DNA of 41,026 bases from Kribbella solani (GTDB taxonomy: Bacteria; Actinomycetota; Actinomycetes; Propionibacteriales; Kribbellaceae). Location: the NCBI RefSeq assembly GCF_014205295.1, contig NZ_JACHNF010000002.1:1-41026 (forward strand), written 5' to 3'. The stretch's first letter is position 1; every line of letters starts with the position of its first letter. A program made the translations under genes and the position numbers. Shown here piece by piece: positions 14,779 through 21,978 of the stretch. The notes below the pieces were generated by a model that searched no databases, was not told where the DNA came from, and saw only the letters and a program-made list of their open reading frames with translations.

Positions 14779-17145
14779 TCACGCCGGGCTGCCGATGCCC
14801 GCGGTCTGCTTGTCGGGCTGGGGAGCGATGTAGAGGCCCTTGGAGGGCCGCTCGATGAGGCCAATGCCAATCAGGTCGTTGATGCGGCGGGTGATGGTCT
14901 TCCGGTCCTGATCGAAGTGGGGGACGATCTGGCGCATCCGTACGCCGGACTCGCCGCCGAGCCGGACGATCGCGAGGATCCGTCCGTCGACGGCGTCCTT
15001 GGCCGGGTCGCGCTGCTGCAGCTCGGCGAGGATCTGCCTAGTGGGTTCGTCGAGCAGCGCGGCCATCCGCGACGGGTCCTGGTCGACGGCGAGCTCGGCA
15101 AGGCTGATCGCCGGCAGCGGCTTGTCCGCGGCGAACTCGGCGGCCATCTGTTCGGCCTGGGCGGCGATGCGCTGCCGGGTCGCGGACACGCCCTCGCTGT
15201 TCTTCGGCTCCACCAGCGACGCCCGGCCAGTCGTCGCGGCCGGGCCGGCCTGCACGATGGCCGCGTTGGGGCGGTTGTTGCCCATGTCCACCATTTCGTG
15301 GGTACCTTCCTTGCTTTCCAGGCTCTCCGGGCTCTGGCCGGCGGTCCTGGTCGTGGGCGCGTGGACGACGTCCTGGACCGCACTCGCGGCGGTCGTCGCG
15401 GTGTGCTCGACGTCGGTGGCTGTTGCCACGGTCGCCACGGTGCTGGTGGTGAGGTGGCCGTCGGCGTCGCGCGGGACGGGGGCGAAGCCGTAGCGGGTGA
15501 AGATCGCGGCCACGCGCTGCTCGGGGGCGGGGCGTTTGAGGGCGAGCCGATCGGCGACGGGCTGGACGACGTCGGGGTCGAACATTCCGTAGGCGCGCGT
15601 AGGGCGCGGGTCTTCGATGCGGGCGAAGTCCTTCAGGTAGGCGAGGCCGGCGATGTCGAACAGGCTGGTGTTCAGGTCGCGCCAGTCTTCGGGGAAGATG
15701 TAGCGGACGTCGCCCTTGCGGCCCATGCGGAACCCGATGCGGGTCTTGAACTGGCCGTCGAGCTTGCCGGATCCGAGGCTGTCGACGTCGGCGCGCTGGG
15801 TGCCGTACCGCAGCCGTACCCCTTCGGAGCGGCCCTTCTGCCCGATCTGCAGCACCAGGTCGGCGCACTCCTCGTCACCGGCCAGGTCGTAGCCCTCGTC
15901 GATGGTCAGGCTGATCATCGGCTCGGCGGGGGTGCACTTGAAGCTGGGCGTCTTCCGCGGCCGGGAGGCGCGGTCCTTGATGGCCTCGACGAGGGCGCGC
16001 AGCACCATCCGCGCCGGTTCGACGGCGGTGATCGGCGGCAGGTACAGGCAGTTGGCGAGCGGCTGGTAGGGCTGGGCGAACTTGCCGAGGTCGATGACGA
16101 TGCTGATCGAGTCCTTGCTGGCCAGCTCGTGGGTCATCTCGGCGACCATGCCTGCGGACTTTCCGGAGCCGTTGGCGCCGGCGAACAGTCCGTGGCGGGC
16201 GCCGTCCTTGTCGATCAGGACGGTGGTGATCTCCTTGCCGGTCTCGTCGACGCCGAACGGCGCCTCGTCGTACACCGACCGCGAGCACGCGACCCATGCG
16301 GCGGGGTCGACGGTGGCCGGGTGCGGGATCACGAGGCCCTTCTTGAACGGGTCGTCGGCCACGACGGCCAGGTTCACCCAGTCGGCGCGGTCCTTGTCCT
16401 CGCGGATCCGCAGCGCGCCGGGGCGGACCTGGAGCGCGGTTTCGATCCGGGCGACGGCCTTCTTGACGTCGTCGATGGTGTGCCGGCCGGGCACCAGCTG
16501 CAGCTTGGCCTCCCAGTTCGCGCCCTGGCCGCGGTACTGACGCAGCTTGGTGCCGGACAGGTCGACCAGTTCGGCGATCTTCGGCCAGGCCTCCTGGGTC
16601 CGGTCGGCGATGATGTGGTCGCGGATCCGGCGGTGGTACCACCACGGGATCCCCGCCCCGAGAGTGGCGACTCCGAGTAGGCCGGGCAGCGGCGCGGTGG
16701 TGGCCCCGGCCGCGGCGGCCGCGACCAGCCAACTGCCCGCGGCGGCCGCGACGGTGGAGGTGTAGATGCGTTCGCTCAGCCGCGGGAAGGCCTGCTTGGC
16801 CCACCACCACGCCCCGGCGTTGCCGGCGGCCGCGGCACCGGCGACGATCAGCGCCGGCACGTACTCGTGTGCGGCCGCGCCGGCGGCGAAGGTCGCCGCC
16901 CCGCCGTACAGGGGGGCCATCTGCCAGCGGTAACGGTGCAGAGTCGCCCGCAGCTGGCCCAGCGAAACACCGCCCTGATCGGCGGCACCGCGGTCGCTGG
17001 AAGTCGCCTTGCCACCGCGACGGGCTGCGGGAAACAGGCCGGTGGAACGGCGCTGGTTACGCCGCTCGAGCCGGGTCTGCCGGGCCTTCAGGTTCGCGGC
17101 CCTGCGCGCCTTGCTGGCCGACTGATTGCGGGATTTGCGTGCCAT
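14779..17145 (-). CDS. traB: TraB-type FtsK/SpoIIIE DNA translocase for conjugative transfer (788 aa)
   Basis: The N-terminus is basic (1-50), followed by hydrophobic segments between about 82 and 170. The motor domain has Walker A GANGSGKS at 323-330 and Walker B MISLTIDEGYD at about 410-420. RYGTQRADVDSLGSGKLDGQ is a conserved sensor-like block. A variable Thr/Ala-rich linker follows (about 535-650). The last 70 residues (DAVDGRILAIVRLGGESGVR, IVPHFDQDRKTITRRINDLI) form a winged helix like the TRS/clt-reading domain of TraB. These proteins move double-stranded plasmid DNA between mycelial cells as hexamers. It is the first gene of the transfer operon. Confidence 0.88.
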   Translation of the reverse strand: MARKSRNQSASKARRAANLKARQTRLERRNQRRSTGLFPAARRGGKATSSDRGAADQGGVSLGQLRATLHRYRWQMAPLYGGAATFAAGAAAHEYVPALIVAGAAAAGNAGAWWWAKQAFPRLSERIYTSTVAAAAGSWLVAAAAAGATTAPLPGLLGVATLGAGIPWWYHRRIRDHIIADRTQEAWPKIAELVDLSGTKLRQYRGQGANWEAKLQLVPGRHTIDDVKKAVARIETALQVRPGALRIREDKDRADWVNLAVVADDPFKKGLVIPHPATVDPAAWVACSRSVYDEAPFGVDETGKEITTVLIDKDGARHGLFAGANGSGKSAGMVAEMTHELASKDSISIVIDLGKFAQPYQPLANCLYLPPITAVEPARMVLRALVEAIKDRASRPRKTPSFKCTPAEPMISLTIDEGYDLAGDEECADLVLQIGQKGRSEGVRLRYGTQRADVDSLGSGKLDGQFKTRIGFRMGRKGDVRYIFPEDWRDLNTSLFDIAGLAYLKDFARIEDPRPTRAYGMFDPDVVQPVADRLALKRPAPEQRVAAIFTRYGFAPVPRDADGHLTTSTVATVATATDVEHTATTAASAVQDVVHAPTTRTAGQSPESLESKEGTHEMVDMGNNRPNAAIVQAGPAATTGRASLVEPKNSEGVSATRQRIAAQAEQMAAEFAADKPLPAISLAELAVDQDPSRMAALLDEPTRQILAELQQRDPAKDAVDGRILAIVRLGGESGVRMRQIVPHFDQDRKTITRRINDLIGIGLIERPSKGLYIAPQPDKQTAGIGSPA

Positions 17146-17219
17146 CTCGGGTTTCTCCGTTCAGCTCGTCCAGCGAGCCAGGCTCTGGGGTTTGCGGCTG
17201 GGGTTCGGTGGGGGTGGAA

Positions 17220-17270
17220 GGGCGGGCGGGGCAGCCATTGAGGGAGGGGGAGGGACTGCCCCGCCCGCCC
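17220..17270 (-). terminator. 15-bp perfect hairpin ending the eleven-gene operon
   Basis: The arms 17220-17234 and 17256-17270 are perfectly complementary GC-rich 15-mers around a 21-base loop. They lie 42 bases past the stop at 17312 and before traB, so traB expression needs its own promoter in 17146-17219 or read-through. Confidence 0.65.
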
Positions 17271-17311
17271 GCTAAGGGGGCGGAAATGGTTGGGCTAGTA
17301 GTGGGGTGGGG

Positions 17312-18358
17312 TTAGGCGGCGCCGGCTTCCCAGAAGCCGTCGACGGCGACCTTGCGGGCGCCTGAGTCCATCGCGTCGAACTCCGCCTCGTAGACCTTGC
17401 GGAACGCGGTGCGGGAGTCGCGGAACAACCGGCCCAGGCCGGCGACGTCGTCCGCGCCGTCGTAGATCGGGCGGGTGACTCGCGGGTCGATCCGGATGTC
17501 GCTGTCGAGCATCTCGGCGTAGTTGGTGATGGCGTCGGCGACCTTGGTCCAGGTGAGCGCGAGCGCACCGAGCATGTCGTCGAGCTCTTCGGCGGTGGCC
17601 GGTGTCTCGTCGGCCAGGGCGTCCGCGGCGCGGACAAGCTGCTGCAGGTTGGACATTGCGGGGGTACTCCTGTTCGAGTTCTTCCACTGGTTGGTGAGGG
17701 TGGTCATCGCCGCGTCCGCGGCGGTTTTCACGTGCGGACGAGACGGCTCCCGCCCGAACAACGGCGTCAGTGGCACTGGTCCCAGCACCGTGACCGGCGC
17801 CGGTGCCGGGGAGGTGCCGCTGTCGGGGGTCGCCCAGCTCGACACCGGCGTCGGTACCGGCTTCGCTACCGGGGCCGGTTTGCTGGCCGGCCCGGTAGCC
17901 GGGGCGGGCTTGGCACCAGGTTGGGTGTTGGGTTTGCCGGTGAGCTCGGCGGCGGCGGCCCCGTTCTTCAGCCGGGCCGGGATCGCGTAGGTCTTGCCGT
18001 GGCCCTTGAGGTGCTCGCGGTACTGGTCGGCGGTGAACTTCGTGCCGGGGCACTCACCGCACGTGTAGGTGGCCGATCGGGCCGACCCGGTCAGGCGCCG
18101 ACGTTCGATCGCCTCGACCACTCCCATGCCGATCGCGCGGCCGCGGCGGCCCGCGACCCGAGCGGCCTTCTTCGCCGCCGGGGCGATCACCCGTCGCCCG
18201 GTCCACTTCCCGGCGCGCTTGGTGGAGCTCCAGGTGGTCTTCCAGCCCCACCGGGCGGCGCGCTTGCTCTGCCGGCCGGCCCAGCCCGCCAGCTTCGAGG
18301 CGTACTTCGACGTCCGCGACGTACGGCTACGTCGCCTGCTGTTCTTGCGGGTCGCCAT
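17312..18358 (-). CDS. basic protein with one zinc-finger-like motif (348 aa)
   Basis: The first 90 residues are extremely Arg/Lys-rich, suggesting DNA or RNA contact. YTCGECPGTKFTADQYREHL followed by KGHGK gives C-x2-C...H-x3-H, a C2H2-like finger at about residues 97-119. A Pro/Ala linker runs to about residue 205. The C-terminal 120 residues are helical and acidic (NLQQLVRAADALADETPATA, ITNYAEMLDSDIRID), recalling coiled-coil conjugation accessory proteins. No named family is recognised. It is the last gene of the long operon before traB. Confidence 0.6.
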   Translation of the reverse strand: MATRKNSRRRSRTSRTSKYASKLAGWAGRQSKRAARWGWKTTWSSTKRAGKWTGRRVIAPAAKKAARVAGRRGRAIGMGVVEAIERRRLTGSARSATYTCGECPGTKFTADQYREHLKGHGKTYAIPARLKNGAAAAELTGKPNTQPGAKPAPATGPASKPAPVAKPVPTPVSSWATPDSGTSPAPAPVTVLGPVPLTPLFGREPSRPHVKTAADAAMTTLTNQWKNSNRSTPAMSNLQQLVRAADALADETPATAEELDDMLGALALTWTKVADAITNYAEMLDSDIRIDPRVTRPIYDGADDVAGLGRLFRDSRTAFRKVYEAEFDAMDSGARKVAVDGFWEAGAA

Positions 18359-18359
18359 G

Positions 18360-18791
18360 TCAGCTCACCGCCTTTTCCCACAGCAGCGCTTCGGCGTCCT
18401 CGCTGGCCCCATTGCGCTTGTCGATCAGCCCGGCGACCGTCGCCGCGGCAACGGCCAGGCCGGCGTGGACACCGGCGGCCGCGACCAGCAGGTGCGTCGA
18501 CGTGGGGGACTCAGGACCCCACGTAGACAGCCCCGGGCTGGTCGCGGCCCAGTCGCCGGTGTCGAGCTGCTGCACCAGGCCCTGCTCCAGCAGCTGGTGC
18601 AGCCGGTGCTCGGTCGCGGACAGCGGCTGACCCAGCGCATGCGCCAGATACGGCAGCGCCGAACCGCGACGATCCGCGTCGGCCAGCGCCCGCAACAGCC
18701 GGGCATCGGCCAACCCGATCTCCTTCGCAGCCGGGGTCGCCGCCAGCACCAGCAGCCGCTCCGCCTCGCGGTAGTGATCCGGCCCGTTCAC
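18360..18791 (-). CDS. hypothetical protein with winged-helix-like N-terminus (143 aa)
   Basis: Residues about 25-80 (LADARLLRALADADRRGSAL, LAHALGQPLSATEHRLHQLL, EQGLVQQLDTGDW) have the helix-turn-helix and wing pattern of small MarR-like regulators. The C-terminal half contains a single hydrophobic Ala-rich segment (VAAAGVHAGLAVAAATVAGL) that may be a membrane anchor. The start overlaps the upstream stop (ATGA). Function unknown. Confidence 0.55.
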   Translation of the reverse strand: MNGPDHYREAERLLVLAATPAAKEIGLADARLLRALADADRRGSALPYLAHALGQPLSATEHRLHQLLEQGLVQQLDTGDWAATSPGLSTWGPESPTSTHLLVAAAGVHAGLAVAAATVAGLIDKRNGASEDAEALLWEKAVS

Positions 18792-19198
18792 GCCGCCACC
18801 ACCAATCCACTAACCAGGCCGTCGGCGATCACGGCGTGGTCACCGCAGAGCCGGTCCGACAGCCGTACACAGTGCTCGGCGACGTGCCCGGCCGCGCAGG
18901 TACGCCGGGCCGTCATCGCCTTGTCCCAGGCCGAAACCTGCGCCGGCGTCGGGACGCGGGACGGCTTGGCGTGCGCGGCCACGTACAGCCACGCAAAGCG
19001 GCGGCCGCGCTTCCACACCAGCCGCGCGAACGGCTCCCGCCGCCCCGGGCACAAGCCCTTGGCGCGCAGCTGACGCCGTGTCGCCAGCCCCGGCGGGGCA
19101 AGCCGGAACCCGAACACCGGGGTCCCGTCGACCAGGCGGCCGGGCCAGCACTCATGCTCGCTGCCCTCCCACAGGTCGATCGATCGAACAGTTGCCAT
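18788..19198 (-). CDS. conserved plasmid-type hypothetical protein, RRQLRAKGLCPG motif (136 aa)
   Basis: The segment ATRRQLRAKGLCPGRREPFA, then WKRGRRFAWLYVAAHAKPSR and VPTPAQVSAWDKAMTARRTC, is a pattern I know from proteins encoded on many streptomycete elements. No function is established to my knowledge. The final cysteines and histidines (C..GHVAEHC, CGDH) could bind zinc. It is coupled to its downstream neighbour by ATGA and follows the previous gene by five bases. Confidence 0.65.
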   Translation of the reverse strand: MATVRSIDLWEGSEHECWPGRLVDGTPVFGFRLAPPGLATRRQLRAKGLCPGRREPFARLVWKRGRRFAWLYVAAHAKPSRVPTPAQVSAWDKAMTARRTCAAGHVAEHCVRLSDRLCGDHAVIADGLVSGLVVAA

Positions 19199-19203
19199 AT
19201 CTG

Positions 19204-19431
19204 TCAGCCCTCCCTCTGGGAGCAGTTGTTGCGGCGGTCGGTCAGCCCATCGGCGGTGTACTGGTTGCGGTAGTGGTCGAACTGCGCGAGCTCAGCGGCC
19301 AACTGGGCCGCCGCCGCGTTCATGGCGGCCTGGTCAACCGGCTTCGCCTCGTCCGGCCGGCCCCACGCGAACGCGGCACCGAAACGCTCGTCGACGAGCT
19401 GCTCCACAGCCCGCGAGGTCTGGCTGCTCAC
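19204..19431 (-). CDS. small hypothetical protein (75 aa)
   Basis: The GTG at 19431 overlaps the previous stop as GTGA, deciding the start. The product VSSQTSRAVEQLVDERFGAA continues with DQAAMNAAAAQLAAELAQFD, an Ala-rich helix, and ends DGLTDRRNNCSQREG. No family recognised. Gene order and coupling are the main evidence that it is expressed. Confidence 0.5.
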   Translation of the reverse strand: MSSQTSRAVEQLVDERFGAAFAWGRPDEAKPVDQAAMNAAAAQLAAELAQFDHYRNQYTADGLTDRRNNCSQREG

Positions 19432-19580
19432 GCTTCCTCCCGCAGGTCCGCAGCCCGGCAGCCACGCGCCCGGACCGGCTTCGGGACACAGCGGTGCCGG
19501 CGCGCCGCGGTCCGGGCAGCCTGCAGCCGCCGGAACCGCGGGAACCACCCGCACGCCGGGCACTTCGCCGGCGCGCTCAC
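19428..19580 (-). CDS. mini-protein with zinc knuckle (50 aa)
   Basis: A GTG at 19580 overlaps the WhiB-like gene stop as GTGA. The 50-residue product has KCPACGWFPRFRRLQAARTA, then RHRCVPKPVRARGC, giving a CxxC plus two later cysteines within a very basic sequence. It could be a one-zinc nucleic-acid-binding mini-protein. Support is coupling plus composition only. Confidence 0.45.
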   Translation of the reverse strand: MSAPAKCPACGWFPRFRRLQAARTAARRHRCVPKPVRARGCRAADLREEA

Positions 19581-20008
19581 GCCGCAACCTCCACAACACC
19601 GGCACCGTCGTCGGCGAGTGCCTCGTGCAGCTGCTCGTCCGGAGTCTCGTTGTCCGGCTTCTCGTCCGGCTGGACGCCGACGATCGCCGCGGCCGCGGCG
19701 CCGATCATCACGCGCTCGCCGGCCTTGTTGAACAACTGGCCGCCGATCACCATGCCGCCGCGCTGCGACTCGGGCAGCTGGTCCGCCAACAGGGCGCACG
19801 AGCCGACGATCGGGCACCAGGAGCAGGCCTCGATCAGCTCAGCGGCCAAGGTGATTCCGCGGGCATCGGCAAGCACCGGCGAGGTGTACTCCCTCATCCA
19901 CCGCTTGCACGCCGTACCACCGACCGCGCGGATCTCACGCTCCAGCTCCATGAAGATCTCGAGACCGACCTCAACCTCGCACTGGTTGCCGGAAGGGATG
20001 CTGGTCAT
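19577..20008 (-). CDS. divergent WhiB-like iron-sulfur regulator (143 aa)
   Basis: Cys34, Cys62, Cys65 and Cys71 fit the WhiB spacing C-Xn-C-X2-C-X5-C. The block reads EACSWCPIVGSCALLADQLP and is followed by GGMVIGG, which replaces the usual G[VI]WGG turn. WhiB proteins are actinobacterial 4Fe-4S transcription factors that bind sigma factors. The long helical N-terminus (about 33 residues before the first Cys) and acidic tail are unusual. Start is ATG at 20008 (TGATG overlap); a GTG at 20011 is an equal alternative. Confidence 0.7.
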   Translation of the reverse strand: MTSIPSGNQCEVEVGLEIFMELEREIRAVGGTACKRWMREYTSPVLADARGITLAAELIEACSWCPIVGSCALLADQLPESQRGGMVIGGQLFNKAGERVMIGAAAAAIVGVQPDEKPDNETPDEQLHEALADDGAGVVEVAA

Positions 20009-20340
20009 CACGCCACCCCCAGCTCAACGAGCTGACGCCCCGCGGCCAGGGTCTTGCGGATCGCGCCGTCCAGGCAGGACGGGCACCAGGCGTGCAACTC
20101 GTCGATGTGGGCCCGGGAGGCCGTGACCGTGGTCGCGGCCGGATCGGCCGGCGCCGCGACCAGCTGGCGACCGGGGGCTTCGTGGACGCAACGGCCGCTG
20201 ATGCTCGTGGTGGTGCTGCCGGTGCTGGTGTGGGTCTGGCCGCACTCGCCGGTGCACTGGCAGCGGTAGTTCGCGTTGCCGAGCACAACCAGCCAGGTCC
20301 GGCCCTTGACCAGCTGCGGGTAGCCGACCGGGGCGATCAC
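20008..20340 (-). CDS. Cys/His-rich protein, HNH-like zinc pattern (110 aa)
   Basis: GTG at 20340 overlaps the preceding stop (GTGA). The product has NANYRCQCTGECGQTH, a RCVHEAPG turn, and HIDELHAWCPSCLDGAIRK. These Cys pairs would bracket a small HNH or recombination-endonuclease VII-like fold, but the catalytic His-Asn pair is not clear, so activity is doubtful. It is probably zinc-bound. Confidence 0.5.
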   Translation of the reverse strand: MIAPVGYPQLVKGRTWLVVLGNANYRCQCTGECGQTHTSTGSTTTSISGRCVHEAPGRQLVAAPADPAATTVTASRAHIDELHAWCPSCLDGAIRKTLAAGRQLVELGVA

Positions 20341-20840
20341 CACTCCACCCCCGGCCGCCCGGTCTGAACGCGCGCCGCGCGCAGCAGCACCATGTGCAGA
20401 CGCGCAACCACACCCGCGCCCAGGGCCAGCAGGGCCAGGTGAATCCACATCCCGGACCAGAGCGCAACGCCCAGCGTGGCCAGGTACATCGCGATCACCG
20501 GGGCCAGGTAGCGGTCCTGCGGGCGGTGTCCGTCGGCCGCGTCATCGGCCAGCCATGACACCGGGCCCACGCCGATCAGAAGTGAGCCGAGCGCGCCGCC
20601 GAACGCGGCCGCCAGCGCCAGCGATCCGGGCGCGCGGTCGCCGGCCATCCACACGGAGCCGGCTAGGCCGCTCGTGGACACCGCGGTCCACTTGGTCCAG
20701 GAGTGCAGTCGCTCCAGCGACCGCATCGACGACCGCACGTACGGCCGCTCCACCGACATGATGCTCTTCGTCCGCGCGGGCGTGGTGCCGTTCAGGGTGG
20801 TGTTGGTGGTGGTGTCCACCGTCTTGTTGATCGTGTTCAT
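20337..20840 (-). CDS. four-span membrane protein (167 aa)
   Basis: A Thr/Asn-rich N-terminus (NTINKTVDTTTNTTLNGTT) precedes hydrophobic segments. These include SLALAAAFGGALGSLLIGVG, APVIAMYLATLGVALWSG and WIHLALLALGAGVVARL, with another near residue 57. The loop WLADDAADGHRPQDRYL is charged. The start overlaps the upstream stop (ATGA). No family recognised. It is likely part of a membrane complex with the two tiny membrane proteins upstream. Confidence 0.55.
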   Translation of the reverse strand: MNTINKTVDTTTNTTLNGTTPARTKSIMSVERPYVRSSMRSLERLHSWTKWTAVSTSGLAGSVWMAGDRAPGSLALAAAFGGALGSLLIGVGPVSWLADDAADGHRPQDRYLAPVIAMYLATLGVALWSGMWIHLALLALGAGVVARLHMVLLRAARVQTGRPGVEW

Positions 20841-21121
20841 GCCGCAGACCTCCCGGTCTGGTGAAAGGCCGGAACCAGTGCCGGCCCGTAGGCGAGAGGC
20901 GCCGTCTGCTGTGCAGTGGCAGGCGGTGCCGGGAGGAAGTAGTGGCAGCTCAGCTCGTCGCGGAGCTGCAGAAGGGCCTCGGGGTCGCCGGTCTCAGCGG
21001 CGGCCACAGAGGCATAGGCAGCGGCCAGCAGATCGCCGTACGACTGCCGGGTCAGAGCGAGCTCCAGCCGCGCGTTGCGCAGCTGGCGCTCCAGCTCGGT
21101 CGTGGCCGTGGGGGTCGTCAT
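20837..21121 (-). CDS. hypothetical protein (94 aa)
   Basis: The ATG at 21121 shares its first base with the stop of the 43-residue gene (TGATG). The product starts MTTPTATTELERQLRNARLE, helical and coiled-coil-like. It continues with GDPEALLQLRDELSCHYFLP and a Pro/Ala-rich tail. No family recognised. Confidence 0.5.
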   Translation of the reverse strand: MTTPTATTELERQLRNARLELALTRQSYGDLLAAAYASVAAAETGDPEALLQLRDELSCHYFLPAPPATAQQTAPLAYGPALVPAFHQTGRSAA

Positions 21122-21252
21122 CAGAACGCCCACGACCACAGCTGCGACGGGAGCAGCCCGACCAGATAGCTGATGACGCCGAGGTGCAGCAGCGTGTAGA
21201 AGACGCAGACGCCGGCAACCATCCGCATGGTCTCCCTCAGCGACTCACGCAT
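21121..21252 (-). CDS. tiny membrane protein (43 aa)
   Basis: The frame MRESLRETMRMVAGVCVFYT continues LLHLGVISYLVGLLPSQLWS and stops. One long hydrophobic segment (about residues 11-34) with a charged N-terminus predicts a single-span protein. Both ends overlap neighbours by TGATG, strong evidence for a translated gene despite its size. Confidence 0.65.
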   Translation of the reverse strand: MRESLRETMRMVAGVCVFYTLLHLGVISYLVGLLPSQLWSWAF

Positions 21253-21428
21253 CAGTGAAACAGCCCCGCGATCATGCTGATCGTGCCGTGGACGAAGTCG
21301 CCGATGAACGTGTTGTAGCCGACAACGCCGAGCGCGACGCCCAGCACGATGCCCGGCCAGTCCGAACCACGGTGCGCAGCGGAGTACAGCACCGCAGCGC
21401 CCAGGATGATCACCATCGGGATTTCCAT
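21252..21428 (-). CDS. tiny membrane protein (58 aa), first gene of the eleven-gene operon
   Basis: The ATG at 21428 has AAGGAA seven bases upstream. The product MEIPMVIILGAAVLYSAAHR continues with GIVLGVALGVVGYNTF and ISMIAGLFH, giving two hydrophobic segments, glycine-rich in part. It heads the operon downstream of the promoter at 21480-21509. A pilot or holin-like role cannot be told from sequence. Confidence 0.65.
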   Translation of the reverse strand: MEIPMVIILGAAVLYSAAHRGSDWPGIVLGVALGVVGYNTFIGDFVHGTISMIAGLFH

Positions 21429-21462
21429 GACAGTTCCTTTCTTGTCACTCTCAGCGAGTGTT

Positions 21463-21509
21463 CGGAATAGATCGGTATCAGTCTACATACTTCGGTATCG
21501 CCAGGTCAA
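21463..21509 (-). promoter_or_regulatory. promoter with 10-bp-phased repeats for the eleven-gene operon
   Basis: On the minus strand TTGACC (21509-21504) and TAGACT (21485-21480) are separated by 18 bases, a good -35/-10 pair. CGGTATC on the plus strand lies at 21473-21479 and 21493-21499, with CGGAATA at 21463-21469. All are on one helix face and overlap the -10. A repressor site is inferred; the divergent HTH gene at 21597 or the XRE regulator is a candidate reader. Confidence 0.6.
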
Positions 21510-21596
21510 GGGGTGCTCTACCAAGAAGGCCCCACCTGAGCCTGAATCTAGTTAGGCTTGTATTCGATGAATCCGACGAACGAGGGGTCTGACCCG

Positions 21597-21821
21597 ATGG
21601 CCACGACCGGAACCCTGCCGACTGACTGGTGGGCCGTCGCCGATGTCCTGCGCTACCTGGAGTCGGTTGGCTGTCCCGTCACCAGCGCTACGTGGTACGC
21701 GTACGTCCATCGGGGGCAGGCTCCCGAGCCCGATCGGCTGTTCGGCCGGGCACCGGCTTGGAAACCGACGACGATTCAGAACTGGCAGGCAGGCCGTCCG
21801 CGACGAGGTGCGCGACAGTGA
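21597..21821 (+). CDS. excisionase/AlpA-like winged-helix protein (74 aa)
   Basis: The product has WWAVADVLRYLESVGCPVTS, then ATWYAYVHRGQAPEPD and APAWKPTTIQNWQAGRPRRG. This matches the small MerR-type HTH proteins (Xis/AlpA) that pair with integrases or regulate plasmid genes. GAGGGG precedes the chosen ATG at 21597; an in-frame ATG at 21567 is possible. It is divergent from the eleven-gene operon and shares its regulatory region. Confidence 0.7.
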   Translation: MATTGTLPTDWWAVADVLRYLESVGCPVTSATWYAYVHRGQAPEPDRLFGRAPAWKPTTIQNWQAGRPRRGARQ

Positions 21822-21905
21822 GCTGCTGGGCAGCAGCTTGATGCACTCGACGCAGATGGTCATGGCTCTAGGCAACCAGCACGGGAGCTGCCGCACCATG
21901 AACCG

Positions 21906-21966
21906 AACCTGCACTCAACCTGCACTGAACCCTCCGGTTGTCACACTGGGTGCAACTTTCAGGATT
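21906..21966 (+). promoter_or_regulatory. promoter of XRE gene with 11-bp direct repeats
   Basis: TTGTCA (21938-21943), 17 bases, then AGGATT (21961-21966) is a plausible promoter 13 bases before the ATG at 21979. AACCTGCACT is repeated at 21906-21915 and 21917-21926, on one face, just upstream of the -35, as for an activator site. Confidence 0.5.
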
Positions 21967-21978
21967 CTGGGGTAACTG

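Noticed and set aside
14707..16680. Long plus-strand frame (657 aa) opposite traB
   Set aside because: It is the antisense shadow of a well-supported TraB gene, typical of GC-rich coding DNA.
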